Part shown: piece by piece, positions 31,164-40,021 of the stretch
Numbering within the stretch: position 1 is the first letter of the stretch
Layout of the letters: the number at the start of each line of letters is the position of its first letter
Origin: a virus
Strand: one strand, 5' to 3'
Virus record (IMG/VR): IMGVR_UViG_3300021475_000002
Coordinates: 1-47,198 of that record
Length of the DNA: 47,198 bases
Position numbers and translations under genes: made by a program
The notes under the pieces: generated by a model
Database searches by the model: none
Seen by the model: only the letters and a program-made list of their open reading frames with translations
Told to the model about the DNA's origin: nothing

Positions 31164-32489
31164 TTAATTCACCTTGTGAAGCACGCCGTCCGGCGTCCTG
31201 AAAAACGACCCTGACGGCCCTTTCTCGCCTTCCTCGACGGTCGGAACGAGCTTGATGTCTTTCGGCTTGCTAACGACCTTCGGCGCGGGCGCGGGCGCCG
31301 GCGCCGGCGCCGGCGCCGGCGCGGGCGCCGGCTCTTCGGTTTTCGGCGCCGACGCCGCAGTTTTTAACGCTTGATCCGCAGCCGCAGCCGCAGCGGCATG
31401 GCGGGAAAGCTTACCCGAACGAAAATCGTCCGCAGCCCTCGGACTGCCGGGGTTCCTCAGAAACTCGTTGGCGGCATTAGCGTCATCGACCGTCGCGCCT
31501 AACGTCTTCGTTAATGCGTTAACACTATTGTCAAACTGCTCGCTTTCCGGGTCTGGCAACGATTCATCAAGCTGCGCCGAAAGGCCGCGCAACGCCGGAT
31601 CGCCCGCATACGCTTGACGGGTCGCCGCGGTGATCGCCTTCATGCGAGCGCGGATCGCAGTCATAATATCGAGGCGGTCGTTCAACCGAGTGAAAGCACC
31701 GATCCCAAAGTACGCATCCGCTTTCTTGGCCGCTTCGTCATAGATGACATCGCCAGGGGTAAAATGCCCTTGCACGACTGTGCTTCGCAAAGCCCGCAAG
31801 GCGGTCAGTTGAGCAATGGCGTCGCTGGCCTGCGCTCCGGCTTTTTGGTCGGCGAGCGCATCTTTTGCGGTCGCGCTCTGCACCTCCTGCTCGACCGGAC
31901 TACCGCCATAGACGACCGCGCCAGGACTGGCGTTTTCCGGCACACCCGGAAAATGCCGCGATGTGCCGACCGGGAGGTCGTACGGCATTTTGCGGGCTTT
32001 CTCGATCTCGCTCTGCACCAAGTCCGTGTTGCCCGGCCCGCGCGTCTGCGACTGGCCGATGTTGATGGTCGTCTTGAGCGCGTCGGGCGACATGCGCCCG
32101 GCAGCGATCTCGTTGGCGACATATTTCTCATAGGGCGTCATGCCCGCGGACGACACGACGCCGCGCCCCGCCGAGCCCCTGCCCGCCTGCGCGGCGTCTA
32201 TCGGCGGCACGGCCAGGCTTGCGGCCGTGCCGGCGACCGTCGAACCTCCCGGAGGCTGCACGTCCGCGCCGGTCGACTGAAGGATCCCCGGCGCGGCCGC
32301 GGCGGCCTGCTCGGTCAGCGGCACCTGACTCGACAGCAGACGGTTGTTCCAGTCGGCCTGCTCGCTGCGCAGGCGCAAGAGCTGTGCCTCGGCCTGCGCC
32401 TGCGGCCCGAGCCCGCTCGCCAGGCCGCCGAGAACATTGCCGAGCGCGCTCGAGGTCGCGCCGCCGTCTTGAACGTACAATCCTGGCAT
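31164..32489 (-). CDS. Internal virion protein with Pro-Ala repeat
   Basis: The 441-residue protein (MPGLYVQDGGATSSALGNVL) overlaps the upstream stop as TAATG. It is alanine- and glutamine-rich and helical. A run of about nine Pro-Ala pairs lies near residue 390, encoded by a GCGCCG-type simple repeat (31282-31332). The C-terminus contains GSFFRTPDGVLHKVN. It belongs to the group of putative ejection proteins between the tail and wall-hydrolase genes. Confidence 0.65.
   Translation of the reverse strand: MPGLYVQDGGATSSALGNVLGGLASGLGPQAQAEAQLLRLRSEQADWNNRLLSSQVPLTEQAAAAAPGILQSTGADVQPPGGSTVAGTAASLAVPPIDAAQAGRGSAGRGVVSSAGMTPYEKYVANEIAAGRMSPDALKTTINIGQSQTRGPGNTDLVQSEIEKARKMPYDLPVGTSRHFPGVPENASPGAVVYGGSPVEQEVQSATAKDALADQKAGAQASDAIAQLTALRALRSTVVQGHFTPGDVIYDEAAKKADAYFGIGAFTRLNDRLDIMTAIRARMKAITAATRQAYAGDPALRGLSAQLDESLPDPESEQFDNSVNALTKTLGATVDDANAANEFLRNPGSPRAADDFRSGKLSRHAAAAAAADQALKTAASAPKTEEPAPAPAPAPAPAPAPAPKVVSKPKDIKLVPTVEEGEKGPSGSFFRTPDGVLHKVN
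31282..31332. repeat. GCGCCG/GCGGGC simple-sequence tract
   Basis: A near-perfect hexanucleotide tract encoding alternating Pro and Ala in the internal virion protein. Such tracts can change length by replication slippage. Confidence 0.85.
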
Positions 32490-33160
32490 TAGGGTGTCTT
32501 TCCAAAACCCTTATACTTCGAAGCGAACGCACTGCCGGCCGCACTCGCCAACGTGTCGGCGACCGTGCCGGCGATGTTGCTTCCTTGAACGTAATGCAGC
32601 GGCTCCACCTGTTGAGCGACGCCGAGCGTTTGGGTGTCGCCCTTGCGAAAGTCCGACGCCAGGTTGATGTTCTCGTTCGAAGTGGACAGCGCCTGGTTGG
32701 CGGCCGCGCCCATGTCGTTGTAACCGCCGCCGTACGAAGTGATGCCTGCGAGCGCCTTGATGCGCCCCTGCGCCTCGCGCGCGGCCGACGTCACCCGCTG
32801 CGCCATGTCGGTGCTGACGTTCGTGTCGGCGGGCTCGCCGCCGAGCAGCGTGATGTTCGAATCGGGCGCCGCTGGCGACCCGGCCAACATCTGGGTGTTG
32901 AGATCGGTCGCGGCGGTCTGCTGCGCCGCCTCCTGCGACGCCGGGGAAAGCTTTTGCTCCGCGGTCGTCAGCGCCGCCGTCGCCTTCTGCCGATTGGCCT
33001 CGTCCGCTGCGGCGGCCTTGTTGGCGGCCGTGCGCTGGTAGGCGACCCAATCGTCATTCGCCTGTTTCTGGGCGTTCACCGTCTCCTGCTGGCCCATGTA
33101 GTTAACGCCCGCGGCGACGGCGCTGCCGGCAAGGGCGATGGCTGAAATCGGATCGCAAAT
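32489..33160 (-). CDS. MCDP-type internal virion protein, probable AUU start
   Basis: From an ATT codon at 33160 the protein reads (M)CDPISAIALAGSAVAAG and then VNYMGQQETVNAQKQAND, 223 residues. The CDP-initial, Gly/Ala-rich, membrane-prone N-terminus is a hallmark of a widespread family of podophage internal virion proteins. A strong GGGAGG lies five bases before the ATT, whereas the first in-frame ATG (33097) has none. The frame is closed upstream by the previous gene's stop (33178-33176), with no ATG, GTG or TTG in frame before the ATT. The rest is a helical, Gln/Ala-rich protein. It probably forms part of the DNA ejection apparatus. Confidence 0.75.
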   Translation of the reverse strand: MCDPISAIALAGSAVAAGVNYMGQQETVNAQKQANDDWVAYQRTAANKAAAADEANRQKATAALTTAEQKLSPASQEAAQQTAATDLNTQMLAGSPAAPDSNITLLGGEPADTNVSTDMAQRVTSAAREAQGRIKALAGITSYGGGYNDMGAAANQALSTSNENINLASDFRKGDTQTLGVAQQVEPLHYVQGSNIAGTVADTLASAAGSAFASKYKGFGKTP

Positions 33161-33175
33161 AACCGCCTCCCGCCG

Positions 33176-34228
33176 TCAATTGTAGTTGGTCAATTTACCG
33201 GACCCGGCGCTCGCCGGCGCCGGCGCCGGGTTCGTGGGTTGCGCGGTATAAGGATTATAAGGACTGGCCAGACCGCTCAGCGCGCTGGCGCCGCCGACGA
33301 CCGCCGGCGTGAACAGCGCCGCCGCGGGCGTCAAGGTCGGATTCTGCAGCCTGGTGGCGTTGACGCTCGACTGCGCCAGGTTGGCGGTCAAAGTCGGGTC
33401 TTCGGTGGCGTAGAGCTGATTGATCAGCGTTTCCTTGTTGCTCTGGATCTGATTCCTAAGCTCGCCGGTCTGCTTGTTGGCGTTGGCCACGATGTCCGCT
33501 TTATTGAGCGCATCCTGATAGCCGAGATCGCCCTGCGTGTCGGCCGCCATGCTCGACTGCAAGGTGCCGGCGTTCGCCAGTTTGTACCTCAAGTCCCGCT
33601 GGGCGACGTCGTATTGCCGCGCCTCTTGCGGATTATAGTAATCGAGAACCTTCTGGTTGTAAGCATTGTAAAAAGCGTCGTCGAAGCCGCCGGTGCGCTT
33701 GCCAGTGTCGGTGCTAGTCGTGACGTCGAACGGATCGCCCTGGAAATAAAGCTTTCCGTCCGGCCCCTTGAGCGCCCACGTCTTCGCCCCGGCGGCGCCG
33801 CCTGCGCCGGCGACCGGCGCCGGCGCCCCGCTACCGCCGCTATAACCCCGCCCGCTTCCCGCCGCCGCCCCGCGGTTTGCCGCCCCAAAGCTCGCCGATG
33901 AGGCGCCAGGCTGTACGGCGCCGGCGGCAGTCGGGCGCACCGCCTGCACTGCCGTGTAATCTTTGGGCACGCCAGAGGCATATGTACCTTCAGGTTGGCC
34001 GGACGCGCCCGCGTATGTGGTCAACGCTGCGCTCGGCGCCTGGAACGTCGACCAGTCGAACGGCGCCGTCTTCGTATCCATGACCGGTTGGCCATTGAAG
34101 ATCTGGTCGATCAGCGTCTGGCCCTGCGTCAAGCGGTCCTGGCGGGCGGCCTCCTTCGCATCGGCGGCGGCCGCCTGCTGCTTCTCAAAGTCGACGGCTG
34201 CAGTGTTGGAGGGGGCCGAACCGGACAT
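33176..34228 (-). CDS. Virion structural/internal protein
   Basis: The 350-residue protein starts one base after the upstream TAG. It has an Ala/Gln-rich N-terminal helix, a Gly/Ala/Ser-rich linker (about residues 95-150), then LKGPDGKLYFQGDPFDVTT, a helical YNAYNQKVLDYYNPQEARQY region and a Pro-rich end. It is not assignable to a named family. Location between acetyltransferase-like and MCDP genes is typical for a tail or ejection component of podophages. Confidence 0.65.
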   Translation of the reverse strand: MSGSAPSNTAAVDFEKQQAAAADAKEAARQDRLTQGQTLIDQIFNGQPVMDTKTAPFDWSTFQAPSAALTTYAGASGQPEGTYASGVPKDYTAVQAVRPTAAGAVQPGASSASFGAANRGAAAGSGRGYSGGSGAPAPVAGAGGAAGAKTWALKGPDGKLYFQGDPFDVTTSTDTGKRTGGFDDAFYNAYNQKVLDYYNPQEARQYDVAQRDLRYKLANAGTLQSSMAADTQGDLGYQDALNKADIVANANKQTGELRNQIQSNKETLINQLYATEDPTLTANLAQSSVNATRLQNPTLTPAAALFTPAVVGGASALSGLASPYNPYTAQPTNPAPAPASAGSGKLTNYN

Positions 34229-34714
34229 CTAAAGCGCTTTCGAAAATGCGCCGCCCATCGGCTCGAAACCAAACGAACGGAACAGATTGCAAAGGGACTG
34301 CGCCGCCGGCGAAGTCGGCGCGACGGTAGCGAAGAACGCGCACGCGTCTTCAGACTTTGCGATGTCGGCAGCGAACCAGACCAGACGCCGGCCGACCGCA
34401 CTGTGCCGATATTCCGGCGTAACATAGATGATCCAAAGCACGGCGATCGGCCGCGCCGTAAAGACGTGCATCATCGTCCAACTGATTAAGCCGACCAGCT
34501 CGCCGTCGACTTCGGCTACAACAAACGGTGTATCATCCTGCAAAACTTGCCGCCGCATTTCGCGCACGGCGCGCGGCAAGTCGAACGTCGAGAAGGCGTC
34601 AAAACCGGCTTCATGGAAAAAATCGACGCCATACTTTTCGAGCAGCGGCTCGATATCGTCGACCTTGCCGGTGCGAAACTTCAGACTGTCTCGATCAATG
34701 TCGGGTCGCGTCAT
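34229..34714 (-). CDS. GNAT-type acetyltransferase
   Basis: The 161-residue protein starts at ATG 34714, 20 bases inside the end of the preceding gene. The GNAT fold is seen in RTGKVDDIEPLLEKYG, PFVVAEVDGELVGLISW and the acetyl-CoA-binding motif A region IIYVTPEYRHSAVGRRLVWF (R/Q-x2-G-x-G/A variant), ending with LFRSFGFEPMGGAFSK. Similar genes occur in the tail regions of phages. The substrate is unknown; it may modify a virion protein. Confidence 0.75.
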   Translation of the reverse strand: MTRPDIDRDSLKFRTGKVDDIEPLLEKYGVDFFHEAGFDAFSTFDLPRAVREMRRQVLQDDTPFVVAEVDGELVGLISWTMMHVFTARPIAVLWIIYVTPEYRHSAVGRRLVWFAADIAKSEDACAFFATVAPTSPAAQSLCNLFRSFGFEPMGGAFSKAL

Positions 34715-35174
34715 GCCCTGCCGTCCGCGCACAAAGGACAAAGTCCTCGCGCCCCTGGCCGAATTGGGCGGTGACGGCCTCCTGCCGGAATCCGACCAGC
34801 TTAAGCCAGCGGATGACGGCAGCATTGCCGGCCATAGGCCGGCACTCGATACGATGAACGCCTCTGGCGTCGAGCGCCGGCAGAATATGCCGTTTCATCG
34901 CCCGCGTCACCTCGAGCGCGACCTCTTCCCAACGGTCGGTCCCCCATAACCAACCCGAGCCCAAACCCGGCCATACCGGCACGAAACCGCCGATCGCGGC
35001 CGGTTCGCCGCCGACCGTGCGCGCTTCCCACTTCGGACCGGGGATCGACCAAATCAGCGCGGACGTCGATGCGGCGTCGCCCTGAAAGATTGTGGCGCGC
35101 ACCTCGACCGCATCGGCCGCGCGCAAGTTGCCCAGCACGTACTCGAGGCCAATCATGGTCAGGCCCTGGATCAA
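34695..35174 (-). CDS. T7 gp13-like/GNAT-related virion protein
   Basis: The 159-residue protein overlaps the tail-protein stop as ATGA. It shows a GNAT-related core: EPAAIGGFVPVWPGLGSGW, LWGTDRW, EVTRAMKRHILPALDARG, HRIECRPMAGNAAVIRWLKL and VGFRQEA. This pattern is shared with the DUF2833 family that includes T7 gp13, an internal virion assembly protein. A full acetyl-CoA motif is not obvious, so activity may be lost. Confidence 0.75.
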   Translation of the reverse strand: MIQGLTMIGLEYVLGNLRAADAVEVRATIFQGDAASTSALIWSIPGPKWEARTVGGEPAAIGGFVPVWPGLGSGWLWGTDRWEEVALEVTRAMKRHILPALDARGVHRIECRPMAGNAAVIRWLKLVGFRQEAVTAQFGQGREDFVLCARTAGHDATRH

Positions 35175-36583
35175 TCCTGGCTCCCGTCGTCGAACATCAG
35201 CATCACATGCCCGAGCCGAGCCCGGCCGGCGTCGGTCGTGCGGAAACGCAGCGAGATATGCGTGCTGCTTTCGGGCATCGTCATTTCGGGGTTAACGTAA
35301 GTCGCGCCGGTAAACGTCGCGACGGTTTCTTCGGTCGCCGGGTTGTTCGGGTCGCAGCCGGCCGACAGCGTCCAGGTTCCCTCGGCGCCGACGTCGAACG
35401 AATGAAAGAGCTTGTTCCTCGCCGGACTGTCGCAACTCAACGCGGGCGTGATCACTTCCGCCAGCGTGGCGTCATAAGCCGCCGCGACGTCACTACCGTA
35501 CAAATAAAGTATATTGTCGTCGCCGCGCAGGACGATCCAGGGATCGGCCACGCAGCAGTCGATAAACTGAAACGGCGCATCGAACACCGACCAAGCCGTG
35601 ATCGCCGGCTCTTGGAACGTCGACAGCACATAAATCCGATCGGGCAGCACGACGAACAACCGTCCGCTGCGCGGCTGGATCAAACAGCGCGCCTGCGCAA
35701 ACCAGCCCGCGCCTTTCTGAATCAGAAGATCACGATAAACTTCATCGAGCGGCGTGCCGACGTCGGTCGTGCCAGCAGTCAGGCTGATGTTCTGCACGCG
35801 AAGCGATCGGATCCCGTGCGAACTGACATACAGCACGTCGCCGTTGCCGAATTGGCTCAAGCCATTAGTAGCGATAAGCCCGGTCGAGCGCAAAAGCTGC
35901 TTGAACTGGTTCTGCGTCGGATCGGCGTTGACCGCCCAGAATTGCGTCGACAACTGCGAAAAGATCGCCAGCTGGCCCAAATAGACTTCAAGCCCGACGA
36001 GGTTGGTGGAATCAGCGTCCTGCGCGGAAAGATCGATATAGCCCGAACCGTCGTTGGTCGTGCCGGTCGGCGGGGTCCAATGGGTCGGGTCGTTAATCGC
36101 CGAGAACCGGAGCAGGCGGCCGTCGACGCCATACATCTTGCTGCCGAAGGTGCGGACCGACGAACTGGTCGCCATCGCATCCGTCACCTGAACTTGATTG
36201 TAATAGTGATAGAAACGCCCGTCGGCGCCGGCCATAACAATGTAAAACTGACCGTTGAACAGATCCCAATCGGCCACACGCGTCATGGTGACGCCACCGG
36301 GAAATGGCAAAGAAATAACGCCTGGATGGTTAGGGCTGGCAGTCTGGTCAGTGATCCCGGAAGGCCCGTTAACGACGACAAAAAATTCGCTGTTGCGTGA
36401 CAGCACGCCAAAAGTAGCGGCCCCCGCCGGTCCCCAGGAAATAAAAGACGTACGCTTTTCGATTTCAGCGCCGGCGGTGATAAAACAATTGCGCAAAAGC
36501 CGCAGCGATCCGGCGGCCGCCGTCACATACGACTTCCTCAAATCCATGCCGAGCTTGAAGTCTTGGATGGCGTAAGCCGGCAT
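35171..36583 (-). CDS. Tail tubular protein B / P22 gp10-like stabilisation protein
   Basis: The 470-residue protein starts MPAYAIQDFKLGMDLRKS. It contains the diagnostic LRLLRNCFITAGAEIEKR, followed by propeller-like repeats (FNGQFYIVMAGADGRFYHYY; VLYVSSHGIRSLRVQN; GRLFVVLPDRIYVLS). This layout matches the T7 gp12/P22 gp10-type nozzle proteins that extend and close the short tail. It lies directly after the head-tail adaptor gene. Confidence 0.8.
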   Translation of the reverse strand: MPAYAIQDFKLGMDLRKSYVTAAAGSLRLLRNCFITAGAEIEKRTSFISWGPAGAATFGVLSRNSEFFVVVNGPSGITDQTASPNHPGVISLPFPGGVTMTRVADWDLFNGQFYIVMAGADGRFYHYYNQVQVTDAMATSSSVRTFGSKMYGVDGRLLRFSAINDPTHWTPPTGTTNDGSGYIDLSAQDADSTNLVGLEVYLGQLAIFSQLSTQFWAVNADPTQNQFKQLLRSTGLIATNGLSQFGNGDVLYVSSHGIRSLRVQNISLTAGTTDVGTPLDEVYRDLLIQKGAGWFAQARCLIQPRSGRLFVVLPDRIYVLSTFQEPAITAWSVFDAPFQFIDCCVADPWIVLRGDDNILYLYGSDVAAAYDATLAEVITPALSCDSPARNKLFHSFDVGAEGTWTLSAGCDPNNPATEETVATFTGATYVNPEMTMPESSTHISLRFRTTDAGRARLGHVMLMFDDGSQD

Positions 36584-36588
36584 TTTAC

Positions 36589-37317
36589 TTATGGTCCGGG
36601 GATGTAATCCAAATAGGGCGTCGCGCCTTGCTGATAGGTCGGTTGATTCCCACGCCCCTGACCGAGCGCGGAAATGTCACGCTTGTTAGCGCCCTGCCGG
36701 CCGATCAACCTGCGAATGTACGCCTGCGCCTTCTGACCTTTCAGCGCCGCTGTCTCGGACTTCTGCGCGCCAAGCAGCTCGGCCGCGGCCGTCATCACGA
36801 TCGCGGTCGAATCGATCATGCATGTGTCGGTATCGACCTTGAGGGGATTGAGCGGCGCTTGACCAAGCCAGCGCATCTGAACGTTCGCGTTCGGAATCGG
36901 CCACAGTTGCGCCGCGCCGATATAGTCGGTCAAGCCGCTAGTGACCTTGACTATATTGCGCCAGCGCGTCGGCGGGTAGCTCTGCAGCGTTTCGTTGACC
37001 CAGTCGTCGAACCCATATTTCAACCGCAGCCAAGGCGAATTCGAATCTGTCGAATTGTAATTGAACCAGAGCGACAGCACGTTCTCGAACGGCATCGAGG
37101 CAGCATACTCAATCAATTGCGAGCCTGCCGGCACGTTGAAACTGACGCGATATTGAAGATGCGGCCATTCGTACTGGTTCCACAATTCGCGCTGGGTGCG
37201 CTCGAGAATGACGTTTTGCATGTCGACGCTCGACACTCCGTGCGCCGGCAGGAGCGACGAATAGATCTCGGCGCGCAATTCGTAACGCAGATCGGAAAGC
37301 GCGACCCCGAGCGGCAT
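36589..37317 (-). CDS. Head-tail adaptor (T7 gp11/P22 gp4-like)
   Basis: The 242-residue protein has the adaptor pattern: LRYELRAEIYSSLLPAHGV, helical QNVILERTQRELWNQYEWP, then WLRLKYGFDDW, RWRNIVKVTSGLTD, QLWPIPNANVQMRWLG, and a C-terminal helix (SETAALKGQKAQAYIRRL). It would dock under the portal to begin the short tail. It lies between coat and tail-nozzle genes, as expected. Confidence 0.8.
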   Translation of the reverse strand: MPLGVALSDLRYELRAEIYSSLLPAHGVSSVDMQNVILERTQRELWNQYEWPHLQYRVSFNVPAGSQLIEYAASMPFENVLSLWFNYNSTDSNSPWLRLKYGFDDWVNETLQSYPPTRWRNIVKVTSGLTDYIGAAQLWPIPNANVQMRWLGQAPLNPLKVDTDTCMIDSTAIVMTAAAELLGAQKSETAALKGQKAQAYIRRLIGRQGANKRDISALGQGRGNQPTYQQGATPYLDYIPGP

Positions 37318-37321
37318 CGGT

Positions 37322-37714
37322 TCAGACCTCAGCGCGCGACGGACGCTTCGCCGGCGCGGGCGGCGCGGGCAGATCAGGCATTGGCTCGGGCGGCGGCGCG
37401 TTGGCCACGCGGCGTTCGGCGCGCATCTGCCCGGCCGGGTCTTTGTCGCCAGGGAAGTCCATGTCCATCATCGGCCGCGCGCCAGGGAAGCAAAGATTGA
37501 CGACTTCGGCGCCGTAGACGCCAAGGAGGCGCATCTTCTCGGCTTGCGTCAGGACATGCTCCGAACGAACGAACTCGCAGTCGAACACGTTCTCGTCGCC
37601 GTGGAGGTGCTGCAGCACCCGCACTTCCGGCCAACTCACCGGATTGTCGGGGCCGCGGTACATGACATTCATCGTGTCGCCGCCGAGCGCGATCTTCGCC
37701 GTGACAAAATCCAT
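37322..37714 (-). CDS. Head-region protein of unknown function
   Basis: The 130-residue protein follows the coat gene. It contains MNVMYRGPDNPVSWPEVRVL and GDENVFDCEFVRSEH, then a helical part and a Pro-rich C-terminus (PPPEPMPDLPAPPAPAKRPS). It may be a head decoration or completion protein. No family is certain. Confidence 0.65.
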   Translation of the reverse strand: MDFVTAKIALGGDTMNVMYRGPDNPVSWPEVRVLQHLHGDENVFDCEFVRSEHVLTQAEKMRLLGVYGAEVVNLCFPGARPMMDMDFPGDKDPAGQMRAERRVANAPPPEPMPDLPAPPAPAKRPSRAEV

Positions 37715-37768
37715 CGAAAGCTCCTTTTCATGTAGGGCGCCGGTGCGGGCCGACGCCCTACACTGAGG

Positions 37769-38878
37769 TCACTTGATCTCAATGCAAAGGGAGGAATTGC
37801 GTTGAGTGGCGACCATCTGCCCTGTACTTGTCACGCTTTTATAAAGTACAAATTGCGACGCTGGCCGGGCCGGCGTATGATCCTTCCGCCATTCGTCCTG
37901 CATCTGCACCAGGAAGATCTTCTTCGGGTCGAACCAATAGCAGCGCTTGTTGAACCCGAGGTCGTCGAGCGTCGGATCGTATTTGAAATCCGTGCCACTG
38001 AACGACAAGCCGCCGACCGACACGTCACGCGACGATGAAAAACCGGTCATCGAGTAATTGCCGTTCGCCCGAACCTCAATCTCCATCGCGCCGATGAAGT
38101 CCGACCCGCACAAAGCCATCGTCGGCTTGCCGCCGTAACGGATAAGCTGACGATATTCCTTCTGCAGGGCGGTCAGGAGCGCGCCGCCGTTAGACGGGTC
38201 GGACGTGATCGAATCCCCGCCGTGCACCGCGAGCGCCGGCGTGCCGCCGACCTTGATGCCAAAGGCGGTCGTGCGGGCGCGGTTCCTCCACCAGGCGTTG
38301 GCCGCCAGCGACTGGTCGAGCCCGCCGACCGTGCCGACCGACGGGTCGGTGCTGACCAAGAACTGGACGCCGGCGAGCGCCTTGGGGTCAGCAGTACCGT
38401 CGCCCCACAGTAGGCCGTTCATGCCGCGCGAATATTGCTCACCCAATTCGAACAGCTTGTCCTGGAACAGGTTGACCAGCACCGTCTCTTCGCGGTCGGT
38501 ATGCTCGGTCGTATTCTCGCCGTTGGTGTCGACGACGCTGATGCCGTCCATCTTCAGTTCGGTATGCGTGAGCGTCAGGCCGATATGATGCTCGCGCCAG
38601 GGATAGGCGCCGCGAACGATGTTGGCCGGCGTGAAGAACGCCACAGTGTCATTATGTGTGTACCCTTTCACGACATCGTTGCCGGAACCGTCGCCGAACT
38701 TCCCGTGCAGCGCGACGCTGATGTTGCCCTTGCCGCCGGGGAAGGTCTTCGGATTCTGTTCGGCCCATTTGAGCAAGGGCTTATCCTGCAGGGTCTGGTA
38801 GAACTGTTCGAGCTTACCCCAGTAGAAGTCCATCGCCGCATTGGCGATGTTGTTGATTTCGCCAGCCGTGAAGGCCAT
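37769..38878 (-). CDS. Major capsid protein
   Basis: The 369-residue product follows the scaffold gene. It begins MAFTAGEINNIANAAMDFY and contains GKGNISVALHGKFGDGSG, REHHIGLTLTHTELKMDGIS, a long NLFQDKLFELGEQYSRGMNG helix and a C-terminal LYKSVTSTGQMVATQRNSSL. Length, position and beta-rich layout are those of a HK97-fold coat protein of the podophage type. Assignment rests mostly on gene order with a plausible sequence match. Confidence 0.8.
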   Translation of the reverse strand: MAFTAGEINNIANAAMDFYWGKLEQFYQTLQDKPLLKWAEQNPKTFPGGKGNISVALHGKFGDGSGNDVVKGYTHNDTVAFFTPANIVRGAYPWREHHIGLTLTHTELKMDGISVVDTNGENTTEHTDREETVLVNLFQDKLFELGEQYSRGMNGLLWGDGTADPKALAGVQFLVSTDPSVGTVGGLDQSLAANAWWRNRARTTAFGIKVGGTPALAVHGGDSITSDPSNGGALLTALQKEYRQLIRYGGKPTMALCGSDFIGAMEIEVRANGNYSMTGFSSSRDVSVGGLSFSGTDFKYDPTLDDLGFNKRCYWFDPKKIFLVQMQDEWRKDHTPARPASQFVLYKSVTSTGQMVATQRNSSLCIEIK

Positions 38879-38908
38879 TTGATAAAAGCGCTCCGAGCGC
38901 GAGATTCA

Positions 38909-39958
38909 TCAACGCGTGCGCTCGATCGCCTGGTGGATCGCCTCCTTCAGCGACCTGGGCTCCGCGCGCGCACCGTTGACCCGATTGATGCTGCTCGGAA
39001 CCTGTTGAGTTTGCCGGGGAACCGGGACGAAACGTGACACAACCGCGTTCGCGCGTTCGTAAGCCTGGCGAGCGATCTCGACGGCTTCGGCGGGCGAACG
39101 CGGAGGGCCGCGCTCCTGGACGACGGCGTGCAACAGATCCCGCACAACGGGTTCTTTGCGCGCGTAATCGGGGTCGGATTTTCGGACGCCCTGTTCCCAA
39201 TTGGAAACCGCGCCCGCGACCGAAGCCTGAAATTCCTGCACGGCTTCGGCGCGTTCGCGTTGCGACGTTTCCTGCGTCGTCCGATTGAGCCTCGTCTCGG
39301 CAAGAAGCCGAGCGCCGCGCTCTTGGGCGACATACCGCGCCGCGTCCTGGGTCATGTGCCCCATCCGAACCGCATTCTGCAGGTCCGCGGGGAGCGAAAT
39401 GCCAAGGTTTTCCTGCGCCAATTTGACGTAGGGCGTGACGCCTTCCAAGAACGTCTTGAAATCGCCACGTCGCATCGACGCGGCGAGGTCGAGGACCAGC
39501 CCGAAATCTTCCTTGGCGATATCCGCCTGTTTCAGGAAGTTTTGCAGCTCGGCCGTCGTTCGCGCCTGAGCCTGAAGCGGGACCATCTGCTCGTTGAGCG
39601 TCTTGATCTCTCTTCGAAACTCGTCAATGCGCTTTCGCGTACGCGGGTGAAAACTGTCGTATTCCGCCTGGGTCAGCGGTCCTTGATCAGGTCTCGACTG
39701 CGCGCTCGGAGCTGCCGAGGCTCCCCGCGTCGGATCCCCCGCGACGGCGCCGTCACCAGGCTGATCCCGTTTGGGGGCGGCCTTACGGACGACGTCGAGA
39801 AGGCTTTCGCGGCTTTCGGCCGGTTCGCCGGGTGCGGGCGACGGGCTCCCGCTTACGTCAGGCGCCGCTGGGGTTGAGGCAGCAGGCGGAGCTTCGGCGC
39901 TTGCCGGCGCAGGCGTCGAAACGGATTCGCTTTCGACAGTGGACGTGCTGTCTTGCAC
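38909..39958 (-). CDS. Scaffolding protein
   Basis: The 349-residue protein starts at GTG 39958 with GAGGA six bases upstream. The N-terminal 95 residues are Pro/Ala/Ser-rich and acidic. The rest is strongly helical (RKRIDEFRREIKTLNEQMVP; AEAVQEFQASVAGAVSNWE) with a basic C-terminus, as scaffold proteins have. It lies between portal and coat genes. A strong hairpin precedes it. Confidence 0.8.
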   Translation of the reverse strand: MQDSTSTVESESVSTPAPASAEAPPAASTPAAPDVSGSPSPAPGEPAESRESLLDVVRKAAPKRDQPGDGAVAGDPTRGASAAPSAQSRPDQGPLTQAEYDSFHPRTRKRIDEFRREIKTLNEQMVPLQAQARTTAELQNFLKQADIAKEDFGLVLDLAASMRRGDFKTFLEGVTPYVKLAQENLGISLPADLQNAVRMGHMTQDAARYVAQERGARLLAETRLNRTTQETSQRERAEAVQEFQASVAGAVSNWEQGVRKSDPDYARKEPVVRDLLHAVVQERGPPRSPAEAVEIARQAYERANAVVSRFVPVPRQTQQVPSSINRVNGARAEPRSLKEAIHQAIERTR

Positions 39959-39973
39959 TTACGTCCTCTTCAA

Positions 39974-40013
39974 GTGTTGCGTGTCTGCCACGATTGTGGA
40001 CGACACGCAACAC
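39974..40013 (-). promoter_or_regulatory. Perfect 12-bp stem-loop between portal and scaffold genes
   Basis: GTGTTGCGTGTC (39974-39985) is the reverse complement of GACACGCAACAC (40002-40013). The 16-base interior can form an extra CCAC/GTGG stem. No T-run follows in the direction of transcription, so it more likely acts as an RNA processing or stability element than as a terminator. It would separate portal and scaffold/coat mRNA levels. Confidence 0.6.
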
Positions 40014-40021
40014 CGAAGACG

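Noticed and set aside
35069-36400. 443-codon plus-strand open frame
   Set aside because: Antisense of the P22 gp10/T7 gp12-like tail protein; composition is Arg/Ala-rich without motifs.
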